The notes beneath the pieces were generated by a model. That model did not search any database. It worked only from the letters and a program-made list of their open reading frames with translations, and was not told the DNA's origin. Below are positions 17,225-27,235 of a DNA stretch of 64,000 nucleotides, piece after piece. Position 1 is the stretch's first letter, and the number at the start of each line of letters is the position of its first letter. The stretch covers positions 1,550,001-1,614,000 of the forward strand of contig NZ_CP073696.1 of assembly GCF_025264645.1 (NCBI RefSeq). The letters run 5' to 3'. Source of the stretch: Edaphobacter lichenicola (GTDB taxonomy: Bacteria > Acidobacteriota > Terriglobia > Terriglobales > Acidobacteriaceae). Made by a program: the position numbers and the translations under genes.

Positions 17225-19654
17225 ATGATCACCCTGCTGCAGGACCTGCGATTCGCCCTACGCCAACTGCGCAAGTCTCCCGGCTTCACCTTCGTCGCGT
17301 TGGTTACGCTGGCATTGGCTATTGGAGCTAATGCCCTTGTCTTTGGTGTATTGAATGCGCTCATTCTGCGCCCGCTGAATGTGCCTCAGGCAGAGAGCCT
17401 TTTCGTCATCCAGCACGGGAGCGACAGCGGGTGGCACTCCTATCCCGATTATCTCGATCTTCGACGGCGCAATCGCAGCTTCGACGATGTCGCTGCCTGG
17501 GCCATCTCTCAGGCAGGGCTGGATACGGGCAAAGATCCGTCCAAAGTCTGGGCGTACGAAACCAGCGGAAACTACTTCGACCTTTTGCAAGTTCACCCCT
17601 ATCTTGGCCGTTTCTTCCACGCGTCCGACGAGCGCGGCCCAAACAGCGCGCCTTTTGTCGTGCTCTCCTACGCATATTGGCACAGCCATTTTCAGGATGA
17701 TCCTGGCGTGGTGGGCCGCGTTGTTCGAATCAACAGACATCCAATGACCATTCTCGGCGTGACGCCTCCAGGATTCCAGGGGACTGTCTTGTTTTTCACT
17801 TCGGATATCTTCGTGCCCATCGTGAACCATGAGCAGTTATCCGGCGAGGAGGTGTTGGATGCGCGCGGGAACCATTGGATGTATGAGCTAGTCGGACGTT
17901 TGAAGCCTGGAGTTAATCCGCAGCAGGCTGCCGCCGATCTGAACTCCGTGGATTTGGATCTGAGAAAAAGCTATCCCAAGGAAGAAGGTAAGGAGCCTTA
18001 TACGCTCGGGCGGCCTGGTCTCCATGGCGACTATCTCGGTCGGCCGATGCGGGGGTTTCTCACCGGATTGATGTTGCTTTCGGTCTTGATTCTGTTGGCG
18101 GCCTGTGCCAACCTGGGCAGCCTTTTTGCCGCGCGGGCCGCCGACCGTTCTCGCGAAGTGGCCTTGCGCCTGGCTCTTGGTGCAAGCCGCCGTCGCATTT
18201 TGCGCCAGATGCTCACCGAGTCGGTGCTGCTTTCGATCGCCGGAGGCGTTGCGGGACTTATGGAAAGCATTCTGCTTTTGCGCCAGTTGAGCGAGTGGAG
18301 ACCATTTCCGCAACTTCCCCTGCAAGTGCCGGTAAGTCCGGACGCCAAGGTTTATTTGCTGGCTTTAGTCCTGGCGTTGGTCAGCGGAGTTCTTTCCGGA
18401 CTTGTTCCTGTGCGCCAGATTCTCCGGGCCAATCCGTACGAGATCGTCAAAGCGGGATCGACCGGCGCGTTCGGGCGCCGAATTACGGTGCGAGACGTAT
18501 TGCTTGTCGTCCAGATTGCGATCTGTGTGGTGCTGGTCACTTCATCGATGGTTGCTCTGCGGGGGCTTATGCACACCCTGCACAGCAACTTCGGTTTTGA
18601 GCCACGGAACACGATGCTGGTCGATACCGATTTGAGGGCGGCAGGCTACAGTGGCGAAAGAATACCCGCAATGCAACGGCGCATGATCGACGCCGTACAA
18701 GCGATTCCAGGGGTAGATTCCGTAGGATCGGTGAATTATCCGCCGTTGGAACTCCCCGCTAGCTGGCGATCGCTTGTCTATACCGACGCAACCGAGAACC
18801 TGAGCCCATCGAACGCCGCGGCCGACTCTTGCATGTACAACATATCTCCAGACTACTTCCGCGCTTCCGGGACATCGTTATTGGCGGGCAGAGGCTTCAC
18901 ATGGCATGACGACACAAACGCCCCCCGCGTAGCAGTGGTGAACCGGGAGTTCGCACGTAAGATACTGGGCTCCGTACCGGACGCTGTCGGCCGATATTTC
19001 AAGCTGCGGGATGGAACACGCGTGCAGGTGGTGGGTCTGGTCGAAGACGGAAAATACGTGAACCTCACCGAAGAACAGCAGCCCGCGATGTTCTTCCCCC
19101 TCCTGCAATCGCCAGCGAGTTGGATATGGCTGGTGGTGCAATCCAGGCGCGACCAGCAGCAACTTGGGGCAGCCATCCGAGGCACGCTTCGGGATATCGA
19201 CCCAGGGGTGGTTTTGGCGATTCGACCGTGGAACGAAGAACTGGCTCAGGCTTTGTTCCCGTCGCGCATGGCGACCGTATCGCTGGGCGTGCTCGGCATG
19301 ATGGGGTCAATGCTTTCGATCACCGGCATCTTTGGAATGGCGGCCTATTCGGTAAGCAAGAGGCTGCGGGAGTTGGGAATTCGCATCGCCCTCGGCGCGA
19401 AGCACAAGGAAGTACTGCAGGCGGCGTTAGGACGTGCCGTCAAATTACTTGCCATCGGTTCAACGGCAGGTCTGGTGCTGGGAGTTTTGGCGAGCCGTGT
19501 ACTGGCTTCGATCGTGTATCAGGCAACTTCCCGCGATCCGCTTGTCGTGGTCAGTGTCGTTCTGACGATGCTGCTGCTGGGACTGGTAGCTACGTGGATC
19601 CCTGCCCAACGCGCACTCGGAGTCGATCCTCTGATCTTGCTGCGGGAGGAGTGA
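17225..19654 (+). CDS. ADOP-type ABC transporter permease (MacB/FtsX-like, duplicated)
   Basis: About 809 residues, with the ADOP N-terminus DLRFALRQLRKSPGF and a first membrane segment at about 23-45. A MacB periplasmic core (about 50-260), three FtsX membrane segments, then a second periplasmic core and FtsX unit ending GLVATWIPAQRAL...DPLILLREE. No ATPase gene is adjacent, as usual for this acidobacterial orphan family. The substrate is unknown; MacB relatives act on macrolides, peptides or lipoproteins. Start at 17225 because CGGAG precedes it and the family begins there; a reading from 17195 is possible. Confidence 0.9.
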   Translation: MITLLQDLRFALRQLRKSPGFTFVALVTLALAIGANALVFGVLNALILRPLNVPQAESLFVIQHGSDSGWHSYPDYLDLRRRNRSFDDVAAWAISQAGLDTGKDPSKVWAYETSGNYFDLLQVHPYLGRFFHASDERGPNSAPFVVLSYAYWHSHFQDDPGVVGRVVRINRHPMTILGVTPPGFQGTVLFFTSDIFVPIVNHEQLSGEEVLDARGNHWMYELVGRLKPGVNPQQAAADLNSVDLDLRKSYPKEEGKEPYTLGRPGLHGDYLGRPMRGFLTGLMLLSVLILLAACANLGSLFAARAADRSREVALRLALGASRRRILRQMLTESVLLSIAGGVAGLMESILLLRQLSEWRPFPQLPLQVPVSPDAKVYLLALVLALVSGVLSGLVPVRQILRANPYEIVKAGSTGAFGRRITVRDVLLVVQIAICVVLVTSSMVALRGLMHTLHSNFGFEPRNTMLVDTDLRAAGYSGERIPAMQRRMIDAVQAIPGVDSVGSVNYPPLELPASWRSLVYTDATENLSPSNAAADSCMYNISPDYFRASGTSLLAGRGFTWHDDTNAPRVAVVNREFARKILGSVPDAVGRYFKLRDGTRVQVVGLVEDGKYVNLTEEQQPAMFFPLLQSPASWIWLVVQSRRDQQQLGAAIRGTLRDIDPGVVLAIRPWNEELAQALFPSRMATVSLGVLGMMGSMLSITGIFGMAAYSVSKRLRELGIRIALGAKHKEVLQAALGRAVKLLAIGSTAGLVLGVLASRVLASIVYQATSRDPLVVVSVVLTMLLLGLVATWIPAQRALGVDPLILLREE

Positions 19655-20002
19655 CTCACTTTCGCATCCAAGTTGCAGCACACCGGGCATCTCGGCCCAT
19701 AGATCATTCCGTATGGGACCGTGAAAAACTGCGTTCCGCATTTTCATTTGATGCCAATCGCGTCTCATCCTCATGACAGAGTCTCACTGAACTTAAGCTG
19801 AAGATCCTACCTCCGCTGCGGTGCATCAATTGGTGTGAGATTGGCTCAAGGCAAAATTTTTCGTCGCTGTGTGTTCTCTTTGTAATAACCCCGATCAAAG
19901 ACAACTCTCTTCCATCTACTCCCGTCACACCACTGACTGCACTTCGGGATGCAAGATGTGTAAACCCGGCAGCTCAGGCGCTCTGTCCGCCGAAAGGGTC
20001 TC
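19655..20002 (+). other. Intergenic region before BON-domain gene
   Basis: About 350 bases with short antisense ORFs only. No repeat or hairpin that I can support. It probably carries the promoter for the BON gene; an AAAGGG ribosome site lies at its right end. Confidence 0.4.
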
Positions 20003-20377
20003 ATGAAACACTTGAGTAAAATCTCCCCCGCTACCGCGGCAATAGCGCTCCTTTGTGCTTTTGTACCGGTCTCACTTGCGAGCGCTCAGCAAACCGCGCC
20101 CGATAACTCACAACAGAATAAAAACCAGAGCCAGAACGCTGACAACCAATCAAATTCGACCGCCGATCGCATGACCACGGCGAAGATCCGGAAAGCGATC
20201 ATAGCGGACAAAACGCTCTCAATGTATGCCCACAACGTAAAGATCATCACGCTCGACGGCCAGGTCACCCTGAAAGGGCCAGTCAAATCGGAGGAGGAGA
20301 AGCAGCAGGTTGCTTCCGACGTATCTGCGCTGATCTCAGCAGATAAGCTCACGAATCAGCTCACTGTTAAACAGTAG
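20003..20377 (+). CDS. Exported BON-domain protein
   Basis: 124 residues. Signal peptide to about residue 29 (ends LASAQ), a Gln/Asn-rich linker (30-52), then one BON domain (about 57-122) with the typical VKIITLDGQVTLKGPVKS core. BON domains bind membranes or phospholipid and occur in OsmY-like envelope stress proteins. Located 57 bases before a stress protein gene and next to catalase, which fits an osmotic/oxidative stress group. Confidence 0.85.
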   Translation: MKHLSKISPATAAIALLCAFVPVSLASAQQTAPDNSQQNKNQSQNADNQSNSTADRMTTAKIRKAIIADKTLSMYAHNVKIITLDGQVTLKGPVKSEEEKQQVASDVSALISADKLTNQLTVKQ

Positions 20378-20434
20378 GCTTCGCACCCAAGTCCACTCAT
20401 CATCAACGCTTCAAAAGTTTCAAAGGAGTTACAC

Positions 20435-21073
20435 ATGTCAAGTAAACACGTTGCAGTTTTTGGTATTTACAAAACCCCCGCTACCGCAGAGGCTGCTGTA
20501 GATTACCTCCTGTCAAAAGGATTCACCAACGAATCGATCTCTGTTCTTCTCCCAGATGACGACAGCACGCGTGCCTTTGCTCACGAAAAGAGCACAAAGG
20601 CTCCTGAAGGTACTGCGACTGGTGTGACAACGGGGGGCGTCATTGGTGGGACCCTTGGCTTGCTAGCAGGGATAGGCGCCCTAGCTATCCCCGGTGTTGG
20701 TCCGCTCATTGCAGCGGGTCCGATCATGGGTGCGCTTGCGGGCCTTGGGGTCGGCGGAGCAGTTGGTGGTATCGTCGGAGCTCTTGTTGGTCTTGGCATC
20801 CCGGAATATGAAGCAAAACGCTACGAAGGCGCAGTTAAGGACGGGGGATCACTTCTTTCAGTTCACTGTGACACTTCGGAGCAGATCGACGCCGCTAAAG
20901 CTGCGCTCAAAGAAACTGGGGCCCAGGATGTTGCGTCTGCCAACGAAGCGGGCAACGAAGATACTAAAGGTGGTCGCGGAACTTTCGGAAATATATCCGA
21001 AGGACATCACGTATCAGATGATCGCATTGAAGATACGATCGAAGTCGAGGAAAAAGTAGGAACACGCGTTTAG
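20435..21073 (+). CDS. General stress protein 17M-like protein with glycine-zipper membrane region
   Basis: 212 residues. The N-terminal segment AVFGIYKTPATAEAAVDYLLSKGF matches the GSP17M/YflT-type fold. A Gly-rich hydrophobic region (about 65-125; GGVIGGTLGLLAGIGALAIPG and similar) forms glycine zippers. The rest is acidic. Probably membrane-associated and stress-induced; exact function unknown. AAAGGAG precedes the ATG. A strong hairpin terminator follows 14 bases after the stop. Confidence 0.8.
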   Translation: MSSKHVAVFGIYKTPATAEAAVDYLLSKGFTNESISVLLPDDDSTRAFAHEKSTKAPEGTATGVTTGGVIGGTLGLLAGIGALAIPGVGPLIAAGPIMGALAGLGVGGAVGGIVGALVGLGIPEYEAKRYEGAVKDGGSLLSVHCDTSEQIDAAKAALKETGAQDVASANEAGNEDTKGGRGTFGNISEGHHVSDDRIEDTIEVEEKVGTRV

Positions 21074-21086
21074 CTACTACGAGTAG

Positions 21087-21121
21087 AAAAGGGGCCGGTC
21101 TCATAGAGACCGACCCCTTTT
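21087..21121 (+). terminator. Bidirectional rho-independent terminator
   Basis: 16-base arms AAAAGGGGCCGGTCTC and GAGACCGACCCCTTTT with a three-base loop and one mismatch. An A run on one side and a T run on the other allow use in both directions, fitting its place between the convergent stress-protein and catalase genes. Confidence 0.85.
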
Positions 21122-21287
21122 CCCTGATCACTAAGGTCTGGATCGTCGAGGTGGGCCAACGTTCCACCGAACATAGACCCGATGATATCGCGAGTCCCTC
21201 CCACAACTAAACGAGCATTAGGTAGAAGGCGGCAGTCACAAATGAGTCCATTACGACTGCGGACTAGCTCACCCTGATGCGTGTGCA

Positions 21288-23378
21288 TTAGAAGACCGAG
21301 CAAACGCCGGGTTCTCGGCTCCAAATCCTTCCTTGGCCCGCTCTATTCAAATACGCTTTGTGGTCGTCTCCGATGACGACACCGTCATCCTCAATAACAC
21401 CTGCCGCGTCAAGGAGTGGTTTAGCCGCGGCAGAAGCGCCCATGACCTTCAGGTGAACGAAAGCATCATGGACCCAGGCAACCGCAGCCCCCTCTCTGGA
21501 AAGCTTCGTCGCGCCCTCCTTTGAAAGCAGCACGTACACTGCATCAAAGAGTACAGAAGAGCCACCGGCTAATTGAAAGTCGGCCTCAATGGTGGTGCCG
21601 TCGGATGCGTTGGCGCCTCCGATCTTCGGAGCGACAATCTTCAGGTTAGCCCCGGCAGCCGTCACGGCCTTTTTTAGAGCCAATATCGTTTTTGCATCGG
21701 ACCCGTCCTCTACCAGACAGCCGATAACCTTGGTCTTTACTCCCGGTACCGCCTTCTTGAGGATGCTGAGTGCATCAGACGTTGGAAGGTCCATTCTGAC
21801 TGGAACTTTTGCCGGGACGGCTTTGATTGCGTCAAGCATTCCGAGCCCATTGGCCACCCTCTGGGCGATCTCCGGGCTGACATTTACAAGTTGTCCGAGC
21901 ATTCTTGTTCGTACTGCCTTGGTTTCGACTTTGCTCAACTCGAAGATGAAGGCCGAGATGATGTGGTTCTGTTCCGGTTCCGTCTGAGAGTTGAAGAACA
22001 TCAACGCCTGAGAGAAGTGGTCTCCAAAAGATTCGGCTCGAATCCGCAGCTTGTCGCCGTTTTCAGATCCACGGAACGAGGTAAATCCGTTCTTGGGATC
22101 CTGCCGCGGGGAGTCCGCTTCAAGAGAGCTTGGCGAATACGAAACGCGGCCCTTTTGCGGGATCATGGTCATGTGTCCGTCTCGTTGCATGTTGGCCATC
22201 GGGCAGCGTGGAGCGTTTACGGGAATTTGCTCGTAGTTTGGGCCACCGAGGCGGCTTAGCTGGGTATCTATGTAGGAGAGATTACGCCCTTGCAATAGCG
22301 GATCGTTCGTAAAGTCAATTCCCGGAACGACGTCGGTTGTAGCGAAAGCAACCTGCTCGGTCTCGGCGAAATAGTTATCGACATTCTGGTCCAGCACCAA
22401 TCGTCCGATAATTTTTAGCGGGATGGTTTCTTCCGGGATAAGTTTAGTTGCGTCGAGCACATCGAACTCGAACTTGTTCGCAAACTCCTCGTCAAACAGT
22501 TGAACCCCAAGCTCCCACTCTGGAAAGTTCCCTTCGTTGATCGCGTTCCACATATCTCGACGATGGAAGTCAGGATCCGCGCCTGAGATTTTCAGGGCTT
22601 CGTCCCATACAATCGATGCCATTCCAAGCGTTGGACGCCAGTGAAACTTCACATAGGTAGAGTCCCCTGCTTCATTGACCAGCCGAAAGGTATGGACCCC
22701 AAAGCCCTCCATCATCCTAAAGGAGCGAGGGATAGCCCGATCTGACATGATCCACATCAGCATATGAGTGGATTCTGGAACGAGCGAAACAAAATCCCAA
22801 AAAGTATCGTGTGCGGTCTGGGCCTGAGGGAATCCACGATCTGGCTCCTGCTTTGCGGCATGGATAAGATCGGTAAATTTGATGGAGTCCTGAATGAAAA
22901 AGACGGGGATGTTGTTGCCGACGATGTCCCAATTGCCTTGATCGGTGTACATCTTAACCGCGAAGCCTCGAACATCGCGAGCCGTGTCGGCAGAGCCCAT
23001 GTTGCCCGCAACAGTCGAAAATCGAGTAAACACCGGAGTCTTAACGCCAACTTTGGTGAGCACTCGCGCCTTCGTAATCCCCTCCAGCGAGTGAGTCAGC
23101 TCAAAATAGCCTTTGGCCCCAAATCCTCGAGCATGAACGATGCGCTCCGGAATACGCTCATGGTCAAAGTGCTGGGTCTTTTCGACCAGCAAATGATCTT
23201 CAAGGAGAACAGGCCCCCGCTCTCCGGCCTTCAGGGAATTCTCGTCGTCTCCGACAACGAGACCTCTCTGGTTTGTTAGTTGAGGATGCGTGGCGCCCGC
23301 AATTTGATGGAATTCTCCACCGGCACCTGTTTCATGATCTACCGCCGCGTTCTTGGCAGACTTTTTTGTCTTAGACAT
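21288..23378 (-). CDS. katE: Large-subunit (clade II) catalase
   Basis: Decomposes hydrogen peroxide. About 696 residues, the length of HPII-type catalases. Catalytic His in RIVHARGFG, Asn in [13 protein letters not shown], and heme-ligand Tyr region [18 protein letters not shown]. The C-terminal flavodoxin-like domain begins near residue 560 ([18 protein letters not shown]). Starts at ATG 23378 ([10 protein letters not shown]), where AAAGGG precedes; the reading from 23489 includes untranslated leader. Ends ~165 bases from the shared terminator. Confidence 0.95.
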   Translation of the reverse strand: MSKTKKSAKNAAVDHETGAGGEFHQIAGATHPQLTNQRGLVVGDDENSLKAGERGPVLLEDHLLVEKTQHFDHERIPERIVHARGFGAKGYFELTHSLEGITKARVLTKVGVKTPVFTRFSTVAGNMGSADTARDVRGFAVKMYTDQGNWDIVGNNIPVFFIQDSIKFTDLIHAAKQEPDRGFPQAQTAHDTFWDFVSLVPESTHMLMWIMSDRAIPRSFRMMEGFGVHTFRLVNEAGDSTYVKFHWRPTLGMASIVWDEALKISGADPDFHRRDMWNAINEGNFPEWELGVQLFDEEFANKFEFDVLDATKLIPEETIPLKIIGRLVLDQNVDNYFAETEQVAFATTDVVPGIDFTNDPLLQGRNLSYIDTQLSRLGGPNYEQIPVNAPRCPMANMQRDGHMTMIPQKGRVSYSPSSLEADSPRQDPKNGFTSFRGSENGDKLRIRAESFGDHFSQALMFFNSQTEPEQNHIISAFIFELSKVETKAVRTRMLGQLVNVSPEIAQRVANGLGMLDAIKAVPAKVPVRMDLPTSDALSILKKAVPGVKTKVIGCLVEDGSDAKTILALKKAVTAAGANLKIVAPKIGGANASDGTTIEADFQLAGGSSVLFDAVYVLLSKEGATKLSREGAAVAWVHDAFVHLKVMGASAAAKPLLDAAGVIEDDGVVIGDDHKAYLNRAGQGRIWSREPGVCSVF

Positions 23379-23652
23379 GTTTTGACCCTTTATGTAATGA
23401 GTGAACTTACTGCTATACCTGGGTCTGTCCTCGACGGTCGTCGGCCGCGCAAGATGGGCGCTGGTATGGCAGCTAAACATGGGATGCAAAATATGAGAGG
23501 CGTGGAATGTTTGACATTATGAACGTTTAGAGAGCTTGCATAGCTTATCTATCTAGAAATCTCGAATCACACGAACTGACCATATAGAGAATGGCATCAC
23601 ATATTCAGTACCGCCGTGTGTCTCTCATCTATCCCATAAGTGGTCTATAGAA

Positions 23653-24345
23653 ATGCCGACAGTTGTCCCTCTCACTCCAGAAACGGAATGGCTTCCAAAA
23701 TTACGTCACCTACCAAATTGGGAGCCCCCACTCATCCCGACGCTCGTTCTGGCTCCGCATCCTGATGACGAAACTCTTGGAGCGGGCGGTCTTATCGCGA
23801 GACTTTGCGAGGCAGGTGTTCCGGTAGTCGTGGTGGCTATCACGGATGGAGAAAACGCCTATGCCGACACACAAAACATGAGTGAGATTCGAGTGCAGGA
23901 ACAAGTTAAAGCGCTTTATCGGCTTGGCGTACCGGAATCTAAGGTTCGCCGCCTGCGGCTGCCAGATCGGGACGTATCCGCCTGCGAAGATCGGCTCGTT
24001 GATTCGCTCTTGCCGATGATAAAAGGCGGAATGCACCTTGTTGCACCGTGGAAACGCGACTTTCATCCCGACCATGAGGCGGCAGGACGAGTTGCTGCGC
24101 GAGTGGCCGAAATCAGGGGTGTCATCCTCACTTCTTACCTCTTTTGGACGTGGCATCGGGGTGTACCCGAGATGCTTGAAGGACTGTCGGTCGAAAAGGT
24201 CCTACTTACCGATGCTGAACTCCACACAAAACGTTACGCCTTGGAAGCTCATGCATCTCAATTCGAGCATGCTGACGGCCAGCCTATTCTTTCTCCCGAG
24301 CTGCTGATGCCTACTCAACGAGACTACGAGGTCTACATCCGGTGA
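23653..24345 (+). CDS. PIG-L family deacetylase (first gene of a four-gene operon)
   Basis: Zinc-dependent N-deacetylase of the LmbE/PIG-L type, 230 residues. Zn motif HPDDE at 36-40 in VLAPHPDDETLGAGG, and the third ligand in RDFHPDHEAAGR. Members remove acetyl from GlcNAc-like residues. The stop overlaps the next gene's GTG by 4 bp. Together with the methyltransferase, glycosyltransferase and acyl-CoA dehydrogenase-like genes it forms a cassette I believe recurs in several phyla without an assigned product (from memory). The enzyme activities recall NodB, NodS and NodC. Confidence 0.9.
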   Translation: MPTVVPLTPETEWLPKLRHLPNWEPPLIPTLVLAPHPDDETLGAGGLIARLCEAGVPVVVVAITDGENAYADTQNMSEIRVQEQVKALYRLGVPESKVRRLRLPDRDVSACEDRLVDSLLPMIKGGMHLVAPWKRDFHPDHEAAGRVAARVAEIRGVILTSYLFWTWHRGVPEMLEGLSVEKVLLTDAELHTKRYALEAHASQFEHADGQPILSPELLMPTQRDYEVYIR

Positions 24346-24926
24346 CCATAGAAACCAAATTCGAATCGTCCCCCGCTTTCTTTGAGGCCAAATATCAGGA
24401 GAATACTGACCCCTGGGACTTTTCGCTCAGTGCTTACGAACTGGGACGTTACGACGCAATCATCAATGCGATCTCTCATCGAACTTATCGCCGGGCATTT
24501 GAACCGGGTTGTTCCATCGGTGTGCTCACAGAACGTCTAACAGCATACTGTGGCACCGTTGATGCCATTGATTTTTCGCCGACTGCTGTTGTGGAGGCTC
24601 AGAGACGATGTGCTCATCTGCTTAATGTTGAAATACGTTGCGCAGCGCTGCCAGACGGAGTGCCAGTGAAGAATTTCGATCTCCTCGTTTTGAGCGAAAT
24701 AGGCTATTACTTCACCCCTCAAGCTTGGCAGCAGATCTCATCCACATTAGTCGATTCGATTGCTCAAGGCGCTACCGTTTTGGCTGCGCATTGGCTAGGC
24801 CATTCTCAGGATCATTGCATCTCAGGCGATGAGGTCCACGAGATTCTGCTTGCTCATCCGAAACTCTTGGTCGACCACTCGGAACGCAACCAAAGTATGA
24901 GGCTTGATCGGCTGGTGCGTCTGTGA
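24342..24926 (+). CDS. NodS-like SAM-dependent methyltransferase
   Basis: 194 residues. The segment FEAKYQENTDPWDF is typical of NodS-type methyltransferases. SAM-binding motif I is FEPGCSIGVLTERL and motif II is VDAIDFSPTAVVEA; LLVLSEIGYYF is the post-motif. NodS methylates the deacetylated amine of chitooligosaccharide Nod factors; by order, this enzyme could methylate the amine released by the PIG-L protein (inference). GTG start and ATGA/GTGA-type 4-bp overlaps at both ends. Confidence 0.88.
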   Translation: MTIETKFESSPAFFEAKYQENTDPWDFSLSAYELGRYDAIINAISHRTYRRAFEPGCSIGVLTERLTAYCGTVDAIDFSPTAVVEAQRRCAHLLNVEIRCAALPDGVPVKNFDLLVLSEIGYYFTPQAWQQISSTLVDSIAQGATVLAAHWLGHSQDHCISGDEVHEILLAHPKLLVDHSERNQSMRLDRLVRL

Positions 24927-25633
24927 AAGCTCCTTGGCATATCGCGATCGTCATTCCGGCTCGGGATGAACAAGATCTTCTTCCCAGATGCCTTCGGTCC
25001 GTACAAAAGGCCCGTCTGACGCTGCCCTCGCACGTGACAAGCGACCTGATCGTCGTTACCGATCAGTCAACTGATGAGTCCTTCCGCGTCGCACAGGAAA
25101 TCGTCCAAGAAAGCGGAATAGTCATCGAGATTGAAGCGGGCTGCGTGGGAACCGCACGGGCGCTAGGTGTGCAGCTCGCTTTAGAGCGCTACGAGGGATC
25201 AAGAAAACTCTGCTGGCTGGCGAATACTGATGCCGATTGTGAAGTACCAGTTACCTGGCTCCAGGATCAAATGGAATATGCGAAGACAGGAGTCGCCGCG
25301 GTTGCGGGCATTATCGATGTGGACTCCTTCATCGATCACGACTCCTCCGTCCCGGACAGATTCCGTCTTTCTTATTTAATCCACTCGGACGGAACTCATC
25401 CCCACGTGCATGGAGCCAACTTTGGAGTGAGAGCGGATGTGTATCTTCAGGCCGGGGGCTGGCAAGATCTTTCAAGCGCAGAAGACCATGATCTGTGGCG
25501 GCGCCTGAAAATAGGAATACACCAGCGCATATCAGATGCTAGCTTATGTGTCTTAACCAGTGGAAGAAGGATAGGGCGTGCACCACTCGGCTTCGCAGAT
25601 GCTCTTGCCGCACACAATGGAGTTACGGGATGA
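24923..25633 (+). CDS. GT2-family glycosyltransferase
   Basis: 236 residues, GT-A fold. Nucleotide-sugar site IAIVIPARDEQDLLPRCLRS, metal-binding DxD in ANTDADC, acceptor-side SSAEDHDLWRRL. No membrane segments, unlike NodC, so probably a single-transfer enzyme rather than a processive synthase. GTG start overlaps the methyltransferase stop; its own stop overlaps the next ATG. Confidence 0.88.
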   Translation: MKAPWHIAIVIPARDEQDLLPRCLRSVQKARLTLPSHVTSDLIVVTDQSTDESFRVAQEIVQESGIVIEIEAGCVGTARALGVQLALERYEGSRKLCWLANTDADCEVPVTWLQDQMEYAKTGVAAVAGIIDVDSFIDHDSSVPDRFRLSYLIHSDGTHPHVHGANFGVRADVYLQAGGWQDLSSAEDHDLWRRLKIGIHQRISDASLCVLTSGRRIGRAPLGFADALAAHNGVTG

Positions 25634-26577
25634 CAACGGACGAGCTGAAGTCTCGACTGACAGACGTTGTTAAGCAGAAGCTGCCACTCCCGGGAGGGGG
25701 GCGTACAGCCGAGCGCCATCAGCTACTGGCCGAGACAGCGCGAGAGGATCTCAGCTTGGCGAAGCTTGCAGAAGCTCATTGGGATGCGGCGGCAATCCTC
25801 GCGGAGGCGGGACGCAGTGCTGAACCTAACATGTTATACGCGGTTTGGGCTTCTGAGATCCCAGGCCACGCAGTTCGGCTGGAGCGAACTACAGATGGTT
25901 TCCAGATCAGCGGCGAAAAGCCGTTTTGCAGCGGGCTTGGAATAGTTGATCGAGCCCTCCTCACAGTCGGGCTACCACACCCATGCCTCATCGAAGTAGA
26001 CCTGAGAAAAAATTCAAGCCAGATCAGCTACGATCTGGAAGTCTGGAAGACGGAAGCTTTTCGGAACACTCAGACGGGGGGGATAACACTCCATGAATTG
26101 CGGGTGTCACCTGACTCCCTAATCGGCGGCCCAGCCTGGTACCTTGAGAGACCGGGTTTCTGGCACGGTGCCTGTGGGCCAGCGGCGTGCTGGGCTGGAG
26201 GCGTTGCCGGTCTATTAGACTTTGCCCTCGTTAGCAAACGTGACGACCCTCATACCCTGGCGCATCTTGGCGCAATGCAAGCCGCTGTTTGGGGAATGTA
26301 TGCACTATTAAAGCAGGCCGCCGATGAGATTGATGCAGCCCCTTCAGATCCGAAGGCTGCACAGATTCGCGCCTTGAAGGTCCGCCATTTAATTGATGGG
26401 ATGGGTACGGCGACACTTCAACGATTTGCCCGGGCGTATGGTCCCTATCCGTTATCGATGAATGAAGAGACAGCGAGTCGCTATCAGGAAGTGGGTCTAT
26501 ATATGCGCCAGTCCCATGCGGAACGTGACTTAGAGTCTTTGGGCCAACTAACGCTAACCGAAATCATTGAGTCCTGA
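25630..26577 (+). CDS. Acyl-CoA dehydrogenase-like protein (last gene of cassette)
   Basis: 315 residues, shorter than normal acyl-CoA dehydrogenases (~380). It has the beta-domain elements GFQISGEKPFCSGLGIVDRALL and a helical C-terminal part. I cannot locate the usual catalytic Glu, so it may act on an acyl group without dehydrogenation or as a hydroxylase or acyltransferase (inference). ATG 25630 overlaps the preceding stop (ATGA); the open frame back to 25546 is internal to the glycosyltransferase. It ends 26 bases from the convergent permease gene. Confidence 0.82.
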   Translation: MTTDELKSRLTDVVKQKLPLPGGGRTAERHQLLAETAREDLSLAKLAEAHWDAAAILAEAGRSAEPNMLYAVWASEIPGHAVRLERTTDGFQISGEKPFCSGLGIVDRALLTVGLPHPCLIEVDLRKNSSQISYDLEVWKTEAFRNTQTGGITLHELRVSPDSLIGGPAWYLERPGFWHGACGPAACWAGGVAGLLDFALVSKRDDPHTLAHLGAMQAAVWGMYALLKQAADEIDAAPSDPKAAQIRALKVRHLIDGMGTATLQRFARAYGPYPLSMNEETASRYQEVGLYMRQSHAERDLESLGQLTLTEIIES

Positions 26578-26603
26578 GAATGCATCTTGTCGCTTTTACT
26601 GTC

Positions 26604-27047
26604 CTAGTCGTTGACATCCCCGACTTTCCCCGAGTTCGCTTCCCGCGGGCGCGATTCGCATTCTGCTTTCATCTTTTCGTACTTGGCTTGAAGTTCGTCT
26701 AGCTCTAGATCGCTCAGATTCTCAATGTCTATCATCTGGTCACGAGCCTTATCAATAGCGCGAATAAGCTCATTGAGCTTTAAATTGATAGCGCGGGCAT
26801 CCCGATTTTGCGTGTTCTGGATGAGAAAAACCATAAGGAATGTGACAATCGTCGTGCCGGTATTGATGACCAATTGCCAAGTATCGGAAAAGCTAAAAAG
26901 GGGACCCATAGCGGCCCAAAGCACAATGACAAAGCCGGCTCCAGCGAACGCCCACTTCGAGCCCAGCCAGCCGGAGGCGGAAGCTGCGAACTGCCCGAAC
27001 CAATCGTTTGTGGTTCTCACTTGCACCTCAATAGGTTTTCTATCCAT
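26604..27047 (-). CDS. Low-affinity iron permease family protein
   Basis: 147 residues, PF04120-like: FGQFAASASGWLGSKWAF, two membrane segments (about 30-50 and 60-80) with the conserved TWQLVINTGTTIVTFLMVFLIQNTQNRD motif split across the second, then a charged coiled-coil tail. The family name comes from yeast Fet4-like annotation; a transport role in bacteria is unproven. Convergent with the preceding operon. Confidence 0.85.
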   Translation of the reverse strand: MDRKPIEVQVRTTNDWFGQFAASASGWLGSKWAFAGAGFVIVLWAAMGPLFSFSDTWQLVINTGTTIVTFLMVFLIQNTQNRDARAINLKLNELIRAIDKARDQMIDIENLSDLELDELQAKYEKMKAECESRPREANSGKVGDVND

Positions 27048-27235
27048 ATCGTTCCCTCAGAGCGACAACTGATCGAGTTTCCATAGCTTCTGTAACGGAG
27101 ACGTCATCCCTATCGTTATGGGATGTCTCCATCCACCCCGCCATTTGCATAGAAAGTAAAAAACTCCCATCATTTCCTGACAAGCAGCAGGTCAATAATC
27201 ACTGAGGTATCCTACATGGGGAGTCAGGAGACTAA

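Noticed and set aside
17258..18348. Several minus-strand ORFs up to 190 residues
   Set aside because: Shadows of the GC-rich permease gene.
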